The notes under the pieces were generated by a model, which searched no databases, was not told the DNA's origin, and worked only from the letters and a program-made list of their open reading frames with translations. 64,000 nucleotides of DNA from Williamsia phyllosphaerae (GTDB lineage Bacteria; Actinomycetota; Actinomycetes; Mycobacteriales; Mycobacteriaceae), in assembly GCF_014635305.1 (NCBI RefSeq), contig NZ_BMCS01000002.1:186001-250000 (forward strand), given 5' to 3'. Shown piece after piece: positions 37,007-48,407 of this stretch (its first letter is position 1; each line of letters begins with the position of its first letter). The position numbers and the translations under genes were made by a program.

Positions 37007-37609
37007 TCACCTTTCGTCGTCGATGGGTGCGATGAGCGCGAGGCACCGGGAGACCAACTCCGACAGCCGAACCCGACCTGGCGGGGCCGTCAGCCATCGG
37101 TGGAAGGCGAACTCGCCTGCGGCGAGGAACACCTCGACCATCAGTCCCGGCCGGACGCTGTCCTGTGGTGAGACACCGAGGCGTACCGCGACCAGGTCGA
37201 CGAGGGCCGTACGGTCCGACGAACCGATGAGCGAGACACGTTCGAGCAGGTGCGGTGCGCTGAGCACGGCGGTCCGCCAGTGGTCGACGTCGATGTCGTC
37301 GAAACCCGACATGCGTTCGGTGATCGCGGTGGTCAGGGCGTCGTGGGCCTCGACGTGCTCCGGCTGCGCCCGCAGCGCACGCACGATCGCCGCCCCACCG
37401 GCTCGGACGGTGTCGAGCAGCAACCCCTCCTTGGTGGGGACGTAGCGGAAGTACGTGCTCATCGACACCCCGGCGGCCGCGGCGATCTCCTCGGTGCTGA
37501 CCGAGTCGTAGCCGCGTTCGGCGATCAGGGCCAGGGCTGCGCGCTGGATGTCCTCGCGCACACGCGCGCGCTGTCGCTCACGCAGTGTGCCCGCGCGCGG
37601 TTCCGGCAT
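37007..37609 (-). CDS. TetR-family transcriptional regulator
   Basis: This 200-residue protein has an N-terminal helix-turn-helix (ALIAERGYDSVSTEEIAAAAGVSMSTYFRYVPTK, in segments at about 25-60) and a helical ligand-binding domain. It is the first gene of the TetR-phosphotransferase-F420 oxidoreductase operon and probably represses it. No clear palindromic operator was picked out in the bases upstream. Confidence 0.9.
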   Translation of the reverse strand: MPEPRAGTLRERQRARVREDIQRAALALIAERGYDSVSTEEIAAAAGVSMSTYFRYVPTKEGLLLDTVRAGGAAIVRALRAQPEHVEAHDALTTAITERMSGFDDIDVDHWRTAVLSAPHLLERVSLIGSSDRTALVDLVAVRLGVSPQDSVRPGLMVEVFLAAGEFAFHRWLTAPPGRVRLSELVSRCLALIAPIDDER

Positions 37610-37683
37610 ACCGGATGTCTAGCCCTCGTGGGAGTCACTGTCAACAGGCGATCCCATCCCAGAAACAGCATCGCAGACGACGA

Positions 37684-37717
37684 ACGAGGGGCATCCGGGA
37701 TTCCGGATGCCCCTCGT
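37684..37717. terminator. groEL1 terminator
   Basis: A perfect 15-base stem (37684-37698 with 37703-37717) with a four-base loop lies 31 bases after the groEL1 stop and upstream of the TetR gene. Its left arm and loop start repeat the whiB3 terminator. Confidence 0.85.
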
Positions 37718-37747
37718 GTCGGGAGATCTGTTGCGCCGCGACCTCGG

Positions 37748-39809
<2,062 letters not shown>

Positions 39810-39939
39810 GATGTGAGCCCTCCACTTTCGGGGTTCTGGGCCGGACGGTGCGTCCGACCTCTTTGGAGAAAGATTTCGATGCTTATGGCGCCTAGCTCGG
39901 TTGCGTCGTCGCGGGAGCCGTAACCGCACTCGGTGCCAC

Positions 39940-39966
39940 CTGGCACTCTATACATGCGAGTGCCAG
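39940..39966. promoter_or_regulatory. CIRCE element (HrcA operator)
   Basis: CTGGCACTC, nine bases, then GAGTGCCAG form a perfect inverted repeat with CIRCE spacing (consensus TTAGCACTC-N9-GAGTGCTAA). Confidence 0.9.
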
Positions 39967-39988
39967 CACTCAAGTACCTGTGAGTGCC
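39965..39988. promoter_or_regulatory. Second CIRCE-like repeat
   Basis: AGCACTC and GAGTGCC are separated by ten bases, one more than the CIRCE norm. The element overlaps the first by two bases and overlaps the stop of the MFS gene. Confidence 0.5.
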
Positions 39989-41478
39989 AGAACCTCGGGA
40001 CGCCGACGTCGCGCGATCACGAGCAGGCTCCCGGCCACACCGAGCATCGAGAGCACGGAGATGACCGTGATCGCGGTCGGCATCCCGCCGATCATCTGCC
40101 CGGGCACCTGCGTCCCACCCGAACTGGCCGTGATCGCGGTGACCACGGCGATCATGATCGCCCCGCCGATCTGGATGCTGGTGTTGACCAGACCGGAGGC
40201 CAGGCCCTGTTCGGCGTCGGAGACACCGGCGGTGGCCTGCGAGTTGACCGCCGGGAAGCAGAGCGCGAAGCCCAGGCCCAGCAGCAGGATCGTCGGCAGC
40301 AGGAAGTTCGCGTACCCCATGCCCGGCTGCGCACGCAGGAACAGCAGGTAACCGCCGACGAAGGCGGTCAGCCCGATCGCGATCAGGATCGGGGTGCCGA
40401 CGCGGTCGAGCACGCGGTCCATGCCGAACGCACTCGCGACGACCAGCAGGCCGGCGGGGAGGAACCCGAGGGACATCGCGATCGGCGACCAGCCGAGCGA
40501 GTCCTGCAGATAGAGCGTCACCAGGAACTGGAACGAGACGTAGCTGCCGAACATGACCGCGGCGGAGACGTTCGCGTGGACCAGGGTGAGTGAACGCAGG
40601 ATCCCGAGGCGCAGCAGAGGGTTGCGATGCCGGGCCTCGATGGTGAGGAAGGCGATCAACAGCGCAGCCGACGCCACGAACAATCCGATGGTCGACGGGG
40701 CGGCCCAGCCGACGTCGGGTGCGCGCACGACGGCGTAGACCACGATCAGCAGGGCCCCGGTGCTGGTGAGGGCGCCGCCGACGTCGAGGTGCCCCCAGTT
40801 GACCGCGGGACGTGCGACCGACGGGATGACCTTGATGCCCGCGAGGAGCAGCAAGACCGCGACCGGACCCGGGAACAGCAAGGTGGCCTGCCACCCGACC
40901 TCGGTGAGCAGTCCGCCGAAGACGAGGCCCAGCGAGAAGCCACTCGCGCCGCACACCGTGTAGATGCTGAGCGCCTTGTTGCGCGCGGGTCCCTCGGCGA
41001 ACGTCGTGGTGATGATGGACAGGCCGGCCGGGACGGTGAACGCCGCGGCGACACCCTTGATGAACCGCAGCGCGACGATCGCCGAGTCGACCTCGACCAA
41101 CGCGCTGACCACCGAGGCGACACCGAACACCGCGAGCGCGGCCAGGAACACCGTCCGCCTCCCGAAGAGATCACTGGCGCGCCCGCCCAGCAGCAGGAAG
41201 CCGCCGTATCCGAGCACGTAACCGCTCACGATCCATTGCAGTTGCGACTGATCCATCCCGAGGTCGGCGCCCATGGACGGCAGGGCGACTCCCACCATCG
41301 AGACGTCGAGCCCGTCGAGGAACAGCGCCCCCGCCAGCACCACGAGGAGGATCCATGTCGCCGTGGACCACCCCCGCGCGGTCGTGACGACCGCGGACCT
41401 CGCACCACCCCCATCCGCCGACGATGCGGTGCGCACGTCGGTCTCGTTTCCTGATGAATCACTGAGTTCCAGAGTCAT
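39970..41478 (-). CDS. MFS drug exporter, DHA2 (14-helix) family
   Basis: This 502-residue polytopic protein has about 14 transmembrane helices. The signature segments are FLDGLDVSMVGVALPSMG (motif D1-like), GGRASDLFGRRTVFL (motif A) and FTVPAGLSII (motif C region). DHA2 transporters export hydrophobic drugs or cationic compounds with protons. It is divergent from a MarR regulator 85 bases away. ATG 41478 was preferred because the longer frame runs into the AT-rich operator region. Confidence 0.9.
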   Translation of the reverse strand: MTLELSDSSGNETDVRTASSADGGGARSAVVTTARGWSTATWILLVVLAGALFLDGLDVSMVGVALPSMGADLGMDQSQLQWIVSGYVLGYGGFLLLGGRASDLFGRRTVFLAALAVFGVASVVSALVEVDSAIVALRFIKGVAAAFTVPAGLSIITTTFAEGPARNKALSIYTVCGASGFSLGLVFGGLLTEVGWQATLLFPGPVAVLLLLAGIKVIPSVARPAVNWGHLDVGGALTSTGALLIVVYAVVRAPDVGWAAPSTIGLFVASAALLIAFLTIEARHRNPLLRLGILRSLTLVHANVSAAVMFGSYVSFQFLVTLYLQDSLGWSPIAMSLGFLPAGLLVVASAFGMDRVLDRVGTPILIAIGLTAFVGGYLLFLRAQPGMGYANFLLPTILLLGLGFALCFPAVNSQATAGVSDAEQGLASGLVNTSIQIGGAIMIAVVTAITASSGGTQVPGQMIGGMPTAITVISVLSMLGVAGSLLVIARRRRPEVLALTGT

Positions 41479-41505
41479 GCGGAGGACTATATGCACATGC
41501 ATTCA

Positions 41506-41546
41506 ATGTGTCTACAAATAATGTCAGTGCAATAAATGACTAGACA
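41506..41546. promoter_or_regulatory. MFS/MarR divergent operator region
   Basis: This unusually AT-rich stretch contains TGTCTA (41509-41514) and its complement TAGACA (41541-41546). It also has TGCA repeats at 41492-41501 nearby. It is the likely MarR binding region, although the true half-sites are uncertain. Confidence 0.4.
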
Positions 41547-41563
41547 TGTGATAGTCTTCGGCC

Positions 41564-42055
41564 ATGTCCATCGGTGAGCATGCGTCGGCGCAACCCGCCC
41601 CGGCCACCGGTCCGTGCGACGAGGACGCCCTCGCCGCCGCGTGGCATCAGCTCACCGTCCGCTATCACCGTCTGCACTGCGAGATCGACCGCGCACTCGA
41701 GGCCAGTCATCAGATCAGTGGGAGCGAGTTCGAGGTCCTCGAACTGCTGGCGTCAGCGCCGGACCACAAGCTGCGGATGAGCGAGCTGGCCGCACAGGTA
41801 CACCTGAGTCAGAGCGCTCTGTCCCGTCTGGTCGCGGGGCTCGACAAGTGCGGGCTCGCCCGACGATCGATGTGCGAGAACGATCGTCGGTCGGTGTTCG
41901 CCGAACTGACCGACGATGGCTGCGCCCGGTACGAGTCCGCGCGTCCCACTCAGAGGGCCATCCTGCGGAGTCAGGCCGTCGACACCGACGGGTCGTCACT
42001 CTGCGGAGCAGACGATTTCGCCGACGTCGCACGCGCGGTCCGCACCGAGTCCTGA
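41564..42055 (+). CDS. MarR-family transcriptional regulator
   Basis: This 163-residue protein has the MarR winged helix: SGSEFEVLELLASAPDHKLRM, LAAQVHLSQSALSRLVAGLD and the wing with CENDRRSVFAELTDDG (DRR signature). It is divergent from the MFS exporter and is its probable repressor. Several cysteines (in CDED, DKCG, MCEN, GCAR and LCGA) leave room for redox sensing, which is speculative. Confidence 0.9.
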   Translation: MSIGEHASAQPAPATGPCDEDALAAAWHQLTVRYHRLHCEIDRALEASHQISGSEFEVLELLASAPDHKLRMSELAAQVHLSQSALSRLVAGLDKCGLARRSMCENDRRSVFAELTDDGCARYESARPTQRAILRSQAVDTDGSSLCGADDFADVARAVRTES

Positions 42056-42106
42056 CCCCCGGCGGAACGAAGCCCCGGCACGCGAGGTCGGGGACGTCCG
42101 ACGACG

Positions 42107-43138
42107 TCAGTAGGCGCTGATCTGCACCGACATCCCGGGGTCGGTGGCCACGGTCAGCGCCGACGGCGGCGCTCCCCCGGCGATGACGTGGGCTCCCAGC
42201 GTCGCGATCATCACGCCGTTGTCGGTGCACAGGCGCGGCTTCGGGATCCGCAGCGTCACACCGGCGTCCGCGCACCGCGCCTCGGTGAGCGACCGGATCC
42301 GCGAGTTCGCCGTCGCACCGCCGCCCAGCACGAGGGTGTCCACGCCCGTGTCCTCGCACGCGCGCATCGCCTTGCGTGTCAACACGTCGGCCACCGCCTC
42401 CTGGAACGACGCCGCGACGTCGGCGACCGGCACGGGGTCACCTGCTCGCTCGCACTTCTCGACGAAGCGCGCGACGGCGGTCTTCACGCCGCTGAAAGAG
42501 AAGTCGTACCGTGCGTCGCGAGGTCCTGTCATGCCACGAGGGAACGCGATGGCGGTCGGATCCCCCTGCGCGGCAATCGCATCGAGAGCCGGGCCGCCGG
42601 GGTAGCCGAGTCCCAGGAGTCGAGCGACCTTGTCGAAGGCCTCCCCCGCCGCGTCGTCGACCGTCGTCCCCAGCTCGACGATGGGCGAACCCAGATCGTC
42701 CACCCGCAACAGGTGGGTGTGCCCGCCGGAGACGAGCAGCGCGATGCATGCGGGCATCGGCCCGTGTTCGAGGGTGTCGACCGCGACGTGTCCGCCCAGA
42801 TGGTTGACCGCGTACAACGGGACATCCCACGCCGCGGCATACGCTTTCGCCGCCGCGACACCGACCAGCAGCGCCCCGGCCAGGCCGGGCCCGATCGTCA
42901 CGGCGATGGCGTCGGGTCGGTCGACCCCGGCCGCCGCCCTCGCCCGCTGCATCGTCGGGACCATTGCCTCGAGGTGGGCACGCGACGCCACCTCCGGCAC
43001 CACGCCGCCGTAGCGCGCGTGCTCGTCGACGCTGGATGCGACCTCGTCGGCCAGCAGGGTGGTCGTCGCGTCGTCATTCCATTCGACGATCCCGACACCG
43101 GTCTCGTCGCAGGAACTCTCGATCCCCATGACGATCAT
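42107..43138 (-). CDS. tsaD: tRNA t6A37 threonylcarbamoyltransferase TsaD
   Basis: This 343-residue ASKHA-fold protein starts [16 protein letters not shown], has the metal ligands NHLGGH and ends with [11 protein letters not shown]. It transfers threonylcarbamoyl to A37 of ANN-decoding tRNAs with TsaB and TsaE, both encoded just upstream. Last gene of the glmS-to-tsaD operon; it overlaps rimI by four bases. Confidence 0.97.
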   Translation of the reverse strand: MIVMGIESSCDETGVGIVEWNDDATTTLLADEVASSVDEHARYGGVVPEVASRAHLEAMVPTMQRARAAAGVDRPDAIAVTIGPGLAGALLVGVAAAKAYAAAWDVPLYAVNHLGGHVAVDTLEHGPMPACIALLVSGGHTHLLRVDDLGSPIVELGTTVDDAAGEAFDKVARLLGLGYPGGPALDAIAAQGDPTAIAFPRGMTGPRDARYDFSFSGVKTAVARFVEKCERAGDPVPVADVAASFQEAVADVLTRKAMRACEDTGVDTLVLGGGATANSRIRSLTEARCADAGVTLRIPKPRLCTDNGVMIATLGAHVIAGGAPPSALTVATDPGMSVQISAY

Positions 43139-43599
43139 CTCGATGCCCCGCCGCGCCGCCGCCGCATCGTATACGCGTCGGCGCCGCTGGGCTGGTAGTA
43201 GCCCTTGCGCAGGCCGACCCGGACGAAGCCGTTGTGTTCGTAGAGCTCGATGGCGCGGTCGTTGTCGGTGCGGACCTCAAGGAACACCTCGGCGTCGACC
43301 TCGTCGGCGACCACGAGCATCTCGGCCATCAGAGCTCGTCCGTACCCGCCACCACGATGGTCGGGATCGACGGCGATGGTGTGGATCTCGCACTCCATGT
43401 CCCCGGATCGCCCCAGGACCGAGATGCCCGCGTATCCGATGAGCACGTCGTCGTCGTCGCGAACCGCGAAATACCGGTTATGGGGTGAGGCGATCTCGGC
43501 GGTGAACGCCTCGACCGGCCACGGCGAGTCACCGGCGAAGATGGCGGCCTCGAGTCGGGCGCAGCGGGGTGCGTCGGTCGCGAGCAGTGGTCCGATCAT
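43135..43599 (-). CDS. rimI: Ribosomal protein-alanine N-acetyltransferase RimI
   Basis: This 154-residue GNAT-fold protein has the acetyl-CoA loop [15 protein letters not shown] and the C-terminal [19 protein letters not shown]. Position in the tsaB-rimI-tsaD cluster supports RimI (N-terminal acetylation of ribosomal protein S18 and others). It overlaps both neighbours by four bases. Confidence 0.93.
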   Translation of the reverse strand: MIGPLLATDAPRCARLEAAIFAGDSPWPVEAFTAEIASPHNRYFAVRDDDDVLIGYAGISVLGRSGDMECEIHTIAVDPDHRGGGYGRALMAEMLVVADEVDAEVFLEVRTDNDRAIELYEHNGFVRVGLRKGYYQPSGADAYTMRRRRGGASR

Positions 43600-44258
43600 C
43601 GTTTCCGGTCCTTCAACTCGACGGCATCGGGGCGGCGGAGATAGAGCGGGACAACAGGTTCGGGTGCAGCACCGGATTCCAGCGCACGACGTGCCGTCGC
43701 CACGAGTCCCGCGGTCGTCGGTGCGGCGTAACCGTCGACGGCGTGACCACCGAACAGCCGGGTGTGCTCCGGCGATCCCAGGATCGCGTCCACGTCCTGC
43801 TCACCACGCAGGCGATCGATCAGGTCGGCGGGGGTGTCGACCGCAGGTCCGGCCACCCGTCCATCAGGGCCGTAGAGCGCCCAGTAGACCTCACGACGCC
43901 GGGCATCGGTGACGACGAGAACCCGCCCCGCGTGGGCGTCGGACCGGATCGCGTCGAGCGAGCACACGCCGTGCAGCGGGATCGCGAGCGCATCGGCGAA
44001 CGCGGCGGCGGTCGCCATGCCGACGCGGAGCCCGGTGAACGGTCCGGGGCCGGCGCCGACGACGACCGCGTCCAGATCGGATCGGGCCACACCGGCCTCG
44101 GCCAGGCACTCGAGGATCAGGGTCGTCAGGATCTCGGCGTGCCCGCGTGGGGTGTCCACCCTGCGCTCGGCGCGCACGTCGACCGCGCGGCCCGGGGTCA
44201 GCTCGGCGACCCCGGTGGTCACCGTGGGTGTGGAGGTGTCGACGGCCAGAACGAGCAC
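43596..44258 (-). CDS. tsaB: tRNA t6A synthesis protein TsaB
   Basis: This 220-residue protein starts VLVLAVDTSTPTVTTGV and carries the conserved GAGPGPFTGLRVGMATA segment of TsaB, an ASKHA-fold partner of TsaD. GTG 44258 was chosen because the conserved strand then begins at residue 2. It follows tsaE after 11 bases. Confidence 0.95.
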   Translation of the reverse strand: MLVLAVDTSTPTVTTGVAELTPGRAVDVRAERRVDTPRGHAEILTTLILECLAEAGVARSDLDAVVVGAGPGPFTGLRVGMATAAAFADALAIPLHGVCSLDAIRSDAHAGRVLVVTDARRREVYWALYGPDGRVAGPAVDTPADLIDRLRGEQDVDAILGSPEHTRLFGGHAVDGYAAPTTAGLVATARRALESGAAPEPVVPLYLRRPDAVELKDRKR

Positions 44259-44269
44259 GGTGAGCCAGC

Positions 44270-44764
44270 CTATTCCGAACCGTCGGCAGACCGAACCCAG
44301 CCCCAGGTGGCGGTGCGGACGTCGGAGTCCGGTTCGCGTCGCAACCGCACCAGCAGATGACGGTCGGCGAGGCGCTCGGCCACCCCCGCGCCCCATTCCA
44401 CGACGACGACGTTCTCGGTGATGTCGGTGTCGAGGTCGAGCCCGTCGAGATCGGCGAGGACGTCGCCGCCGGTCGAGCCGAGGCGGTAGGCGTCGACGTG
44501 CACCAACCCCACTCCGCCCGGACGCCCGGGGGCGTGCGCGCGGGCGATGATGAACGTCGGCGACGTCACGCGTCCGGTGACCCCGAGTCCGGCGCCGATC
44601 CCTCGGGCCAGAGCGGTCTTGCCTGCGCCCAATGGCCCATCGGTGATGACCAGGTCACCGGCGCGCAGGTCGGCGGCGAGTTCGGCGCCGAAGGCCTCGG
44701 TGTCCTCGACGGTCGTCAGGGTGCGTCGGTGCGGGAGTTGCGTGGGGTGGGGTTCCGGGCTCAC
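44270..44764 (-). CDS. tsaE: tRNA t6A synthesis ATPase TsaE
   Basis: This 164-residue ATPase has the P-loop GPLGAGKTALARGIG, the switch SPTFIIARAHA and VHVDAYRL. It powers the TsaBDE complex. GTG 44764 forms a GTGA overlap with the upstream hydrolase stop, which fixes this start over the longer frame. Confidence 0.94.
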   Translation of the reverse strand: MSPEPHPTQLPHRRTLTTVEDTEAFGAELAADLRAGDLVITDGPLGAGKTALARGIGAGLGVTGRVTSPTFIIARAHAPGRPGGVGLVHVDAYRLGSTGGDVLADLDGLDLDTDITENVVVVEWGAGVAERLADRHLLVRLRREPDSDVRTATWGWVRSADGSE

Positions 44765-45810
44765 CGGACGCTCCGCTGAACCAACCGCTCGATGGCCTCG
44801 GTGATCACCTCGGGTCGTTCCAGCAGCACGAGGTGACCGCAGTCCGGCACGCCCACGAGTTCGCAGTCCTTCAGCGCGCCGTGCAGCTCGACCGAGTTGG
44901 GCAGCGGGGTGACCTTGTCCTCGTAACCGCACGCGACGAGGGTCGGGATCCGCGACAGGACGGCGAGCGCGGCACTCTCGTCGTGACTCTCCAACGATCG
45001 GAGGAAGTCGACGACGGTGTCGATGGGGGTGTTCTGGATCATCGCCGCGACGAACTGGCTCAACGCCGGCGAATGAAAGGTCGAGCCGAAGCTCGCCGCG
45101 GTGAGCACCGGCAGCATGACCGCACGGGTGACGCCGCGACCGGCGCGGACCGCCCGCGGAACCCGGCGAACCGACAGTCGGAACGCGTCGACCAGCGGAT
45201 TCTGCAATCCCTGGCCCAGGCCCGCCTCGGTGATCCCGCGTGCCGCCGTGGCGATGAGTCCCACGCCGATGATCCTGTCGCCGAACAGCTCCGGTGCGCG
45301 GGTCGCTAGACCCATGATGGCCATCGCCCCCATGGAGTGGCCGACGAGCACGACCGGGCCCTCGGGGACGACCGATCGGATCACGGCGTCGATGTCGGCT
45401 CCGAGCTGGGTGATGGTCGCGGTGTGCGCGGGCGCCGCCCCCGACCGGCCGTGTCCGCGGTGATCCATGAACACCAGACGGACGTTGTCGCCCCACACCG
45501 CGGCCAGCTGTTGACGCTGGAAATGCCAGCTCGACATCCGCAGGCTGAAACCGTGCGAGAACAGCACGGTCACCGCGGCGTCGGCCGGACCGACCTCGCG
45601 GATGGCCAGCGGGACACCGTCGTCGGCGGTCGCGAAGCTGGCACGATCGGCGTAGATCGCACGGAAGTCCTCGATGGAATTCGGGTCGACGCGGGCATCG
45701 GCCCGGCGGGTGACGTTGCGGGCCACGCCGCCGATCGCAACCGCGCCGAGCGCAGCGAATCCCGCTGCGCCCGCCAGGATCCCGAGGCGTTGCGGTCGGT
45801 CGGGGCTCAC
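44761..45810 (-). CDS. Alpha/beta hydrolase with N-terminal membrane anchor
   Basis: This 349-residue protein has an N-terminal hydrophobic segment (about 8-28) and an alpha/beta hydrolase domain. The nucleophile elbow is VLVGHSMGAMA, with FSHGFSL as the oxyanion loop, MDHRGHGRS, and a late PDCGHLVLLERP histidine. Homologues lie between alr and tsaE in many Mycobacteriales, but the substrate is unknown. GTG 45810 overlaps the alr stop in GTGA. Confidence 0.85.
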   Translation of the reverse strand: MSPDRPQRLGILAGAAGFAALGAVAIGGVARNVTRRADARVDPNSIEDFRAIYADRASFATADDGVPLAIREVGPADAAVTVLFSHGFSLRMSSWHFQRQQLAAVWGDNVRLVFMDHRGHGRSGAAPAHTATITQLGADIDAVIRSVVPEGPVVLVGHSMGAMAIMGLATRAPELFGDRIIGVGLIATAARGITEAGLGQGLQNPLVDAFRLSVRRVPRAVRAGRGVTRAVMLPVLTAASFGSTFHSPALSQFVAAMIQNTPIDTVVDFLRSLESHDESAALAVLSRIPTLVACGYEDKVTPLPNSVELHGALKDCELVGVPDCGHLVLLERPEVITEAIERLVQRSVR

Positions 45811-46970
45811 GTGGACACCTCCGTGTCGCCGGGCACCGACGAGGTCACGTAGCGCCGCTGCGCCCGACCACGGATGCCGGAGACGATCTCGTAGTCGATC
45901 GTCCCGATGGTCGCCGCCCACTCCTTGGCGGTGGTGCCCCCGTCGGCGCCGGAACCGAAGAGCACGGCCCGATCCCCCTCCGCCACATCGCTGTCGGTAC
46001 CGAGATCGACGACCATCTGATCCATGCAGACCCGTCCGACGCCGGGATAGGAGCGTCCGTTGATCTGTACCCGCAGCCGGTTGGACAGCAGTCGAGGTAC
46101 CCCGTCGGCGTATCCGGCGGGCAGCAACGCGAGCGTCGTGTCGTGCGGCGCGGTCCAGGTGTGTCCGTAGGACACCCCCTGACCGGCCGCGACCTTCTTC
46201 ACCATCGACACCTCCGCCGAGAGGGTCATCGCCGGGATGAGTCCGTACCCGTCCGGCAGTGGCGAGGTGCCGTAGACGGCGATCCCCGCCCGTACGAGAT
46301 CCCGGGACAGATCCGGCCGGGCCAGCGCCGCGGCGGAATTGGAGATGTGCACGACCTGCGGCGCGACACCGAGGTGGTCGAGTTCCCGGACGCACTCGTC
46401 GAGGCGACCGGCCTGCACATCGTTGAGCGGGTGCTCCGGTTCGTCACCGCGGGCGAGGTGACACATCGCCGCCCGCAGCACGATCGACTCGTCGGCCACG
46501 GCCTTGGCCAGGGCGTCGCGCAGCTCGGGCCACTCCTGCGGGCCGACGCCGTTGCGGGCCAGGCCGGTGTCGATCTTGACGCTGACCACAGCGGTCCGGC
46601 CCTCGTGCGTCGCGGCGGCCACGACCCGGTCGAGTTGCCCGGTCGACGACACCGCCAGTTCGACCCCCGCGTCGACCGCCGGTCGGAAATCCGTGGTCGG
46701 GGTGTGCAGCCAGGCGACGATCGGTGCGGTGACGCCGTCCGCACGTATTGCGAGTGCCTCGGCGACGGTCGCCACGCCGAGGTCGGTCGCACCGGCGGCC
46801 AGCGCCGCGCGCGCCACCGGCGTCGCGCCGTGCCCGTAACCGTCCGCCTTCACCACGGCCATGACCGCCGACCCCGATCGCTGCGCCACCACCGCGACGT
46901 TGTGGGCAATCGCGGCGAGGTCGATGGTCGCCTCGAGCGCGGGACGTTCCGCCATGTCCTCGACGATCAT
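45807..46970 (-). CDS. alr: Alanine racemase
   Basis: This 387-residue PLP enzyme has the lysine motif VVKADGYGHGA near the N-terminus. The C-terminal domain has YGHTWTAPHDTTLALLPAGYADG and VCMDQMVVDLG, holding the second catalytic residue region. It makes D-alanine for peptidoglycan. It overlaps nnr upstream and the hydrolase downstream by four bases each. Confidence 0.96.
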   Translation of the reverse strand: MIVEDMAERPALEATIDLAAIAHNVAVVAQRSGSAVMAVVKADGYGHGATPVARAALAAGATDLGVATVAEALAIRADGVTAPIVAWLHTPTTDFRPAVDAGVELAVSSTGQLDRVVAAATHEGRTAVVSVKIDTGLARNGVGPQEWPELRDALAKAVADESIVLRAAMCHLARGDEPEHPLNDVQAGRLDECVRELDHLGVAPQVVHISNSAAALARPDLSRDLVRAGIAVYGTSPLPDGYGLIPAMTLSAEVSMVKKVAAGQGVSYGHTWTAPHDTTLALLPAGYADGVPRLLSNRLRVQINGRSYPGVGRVCMDQMVVDLGTDSDVAEGDRAVLFGSGADGGTTAKEWAATIGTIDYEIVSGIRGRAQRRYVTSSVPGDTEVST

Positions 46971-48403
46971 GCGCGCGAACGCATCTCGCGGATGGCCGGC
47001 CGGATGCCCGCGAGTAGGTCCGACGCGCCGATGGGGGCGCCCGCGGAGGTGTCGGCGTCTCCCCGAGCAGCCAGGATCGCGGCGTGTGCGTGGACACGTG
47101 CGGCCGACGCGGCGGCGACCCGGGCGGTGAGGCCGGCGGCCAGCAACGCACCGGCCAGCCCCGACAGCACGTCCCCGGCGCCCGCGGTCGCCGCCCAGGA
47201 CGCGCCCGCGTCGTTGACCAACACCGGCCCGGTACCGTCGGCGACGACGGTGATGCGGCCCTTGAGCAACACGGTCGCACCCAACTGCACCGCGAGGTCG
47301 GTGACGGCGGCGACGCGGTCCGAACCCACCTCGGCGCCGGCCAGACGCGCGAACTCGCCCGCGTGCGGGGTGAGCAGAGTGGGTGCGTCTCGCTGCTGCA
47401 CCCAGTCGAGATGCTCTGCGAGAACGGTCAACCCGTCGGCGTCGACGAGCACCGGCAGATCCGTCGCGAGGATGGCGCGCACCCTCTCGGCGGCCGCGTC
47501 GTCGGTGCCCGCGCCGGGTCCGACGACCCAGGCCTGGACGCGCCCCGCGGAGTCCAGGTCAGGTGCGGCGACGACCTCGGGGTGACGCGCGACGATGTCG
47601 CCGGCGGCGGAACCGACGTAGCGGACCATGCCCGACGTCGCCGCGACCGCGGCTCCGGTGCAGAGCATGGCGGCACCGGGGAACGTGTCGGACCCGGCGA
47701 TGATCCCGGTGACCCCCTGCGAGTACTTGTCGTCCGACGGCCCCGGGACCGGCCAGTTCGTGGCGACGTCGTGGTCGTCGAGGGCGACGAGCTGCGCACC
47801 GTGGACGTCGATGCCGATGTCGATGCACTCGACCCGACCGCACTGCTCGGCGGCCAGGATGTGTGCTCGGCGCCGGGCGCCGAAGGTGACGGTCACCGCG
47901 GCGCGCACCGACGGATCGTTGACGACTCCGGTGTCGGCGTCGACGCCCGACGGGATGTCCACGGCGATGACCGGCGCGGTCACGAGTTCGAAAACTGCCG
48001 CGGCCGTGGGGCGCAGCGGCCCGGATCCGCCGAGCCCCACCACCCCGTCGACGACCAGGTCGAGATCATGCGCGACGGCCTCGACGATTCGCCCGCCGGC
48101 ACGCCGGAACGCGACCAGCCCCGCGGCGTGCGCACGATCGGGCGCGAGGAGCAGGGCGCTGACGGCCACCCCGCGGGCGCGGAGGAACGCACCGGCGAAC
48201 AGCGCGTCGCCACCGTTGTCGCCGGCCCCGACGACGAGTCCCACGCGCGACCCGTACACGGCACCGCGGCGGGCCCGGAGCTCGACCGCGACCACCCCGG
48301 CGAGGCCGGCGGCGGCCCGTCGCATCAGGACACCGGACGCCAGCAGGTCCCCCGTCGCCGCCTCGGCGGCGCGGATCTCGTCGGCGCAGTGGTAGCCGAG
48401 CAC
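46967..48403 (-). CDS. nnr: Bifunctional NAD(P)HX epimerase/dehydratase
   Basis: This 478-residue protein has an N-terminal YjeF epimerase domain (VGLVVGAGDNGGDALFAGAF, IAVDIPSGVDADTG). A C-terminal ribokinase-like dehydratase domain follows (LLTPHAGEFARLAG, AGAGDVLSGLAGALL). It repairs hydrated NAD(P)H using ADP. It starts at GTG 48403, four bases after the glmS stop. Confidence 0.95.
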   Translation of the reverse strand: MLGYHCADEIRAAEAATGDLLASGVLMRRAAAGLAGVVAVELRARRGAVYGSRVGLVVGAGDNGGDALFAGAFLRARGVAVSALLLAPDRAHAAGLVAFRRAGGRIVEAVAHDLDLVVDGVVGLGGSGPLRPTAAAVFELVTAPVIAVDIPSGVDADTGVVNDPSVRAAVTVTFGARRRAHILAAEQCGRVECIDIGIDVHGAQLVALDDHDVATNWPVPGPSDDKYSQGVTGIIAGSDTFPGAAMLCTGAAVAATSGMVRYVGSAAGDIVARHPEVVAAPDLDSAGRVQAWVVGPGAGTDDAAAERVRAILATDLPVLVDADGLTVLAEHLDWVQQRDAPTLLTPHAGEFARLAGAEVGSDRVAAVTDLAVQLGATVLLKGRITVVADGTGPVLVNDAGASWAATAGAGDVLSGLAGALLAAGLTARVAAASAARVHAHAAILAARGDADTSAGAPIGASDLLAGIRPAIREMRSRA

Positions 48404-48407
48404 GGCC

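Noticed and set aside
42072..42096. Possible terminator between marR and tsaD
   Set aside because: The stem CCCCG/CGGGG is only about five bases with a large loop; too weak to call.
44765..45496. N-terminal extension of tsaE
   Set aside because: It is the out-of-frame shadow of the alpha/beta hydrolase gene; the GTGA overlap fixes the tsaE start.
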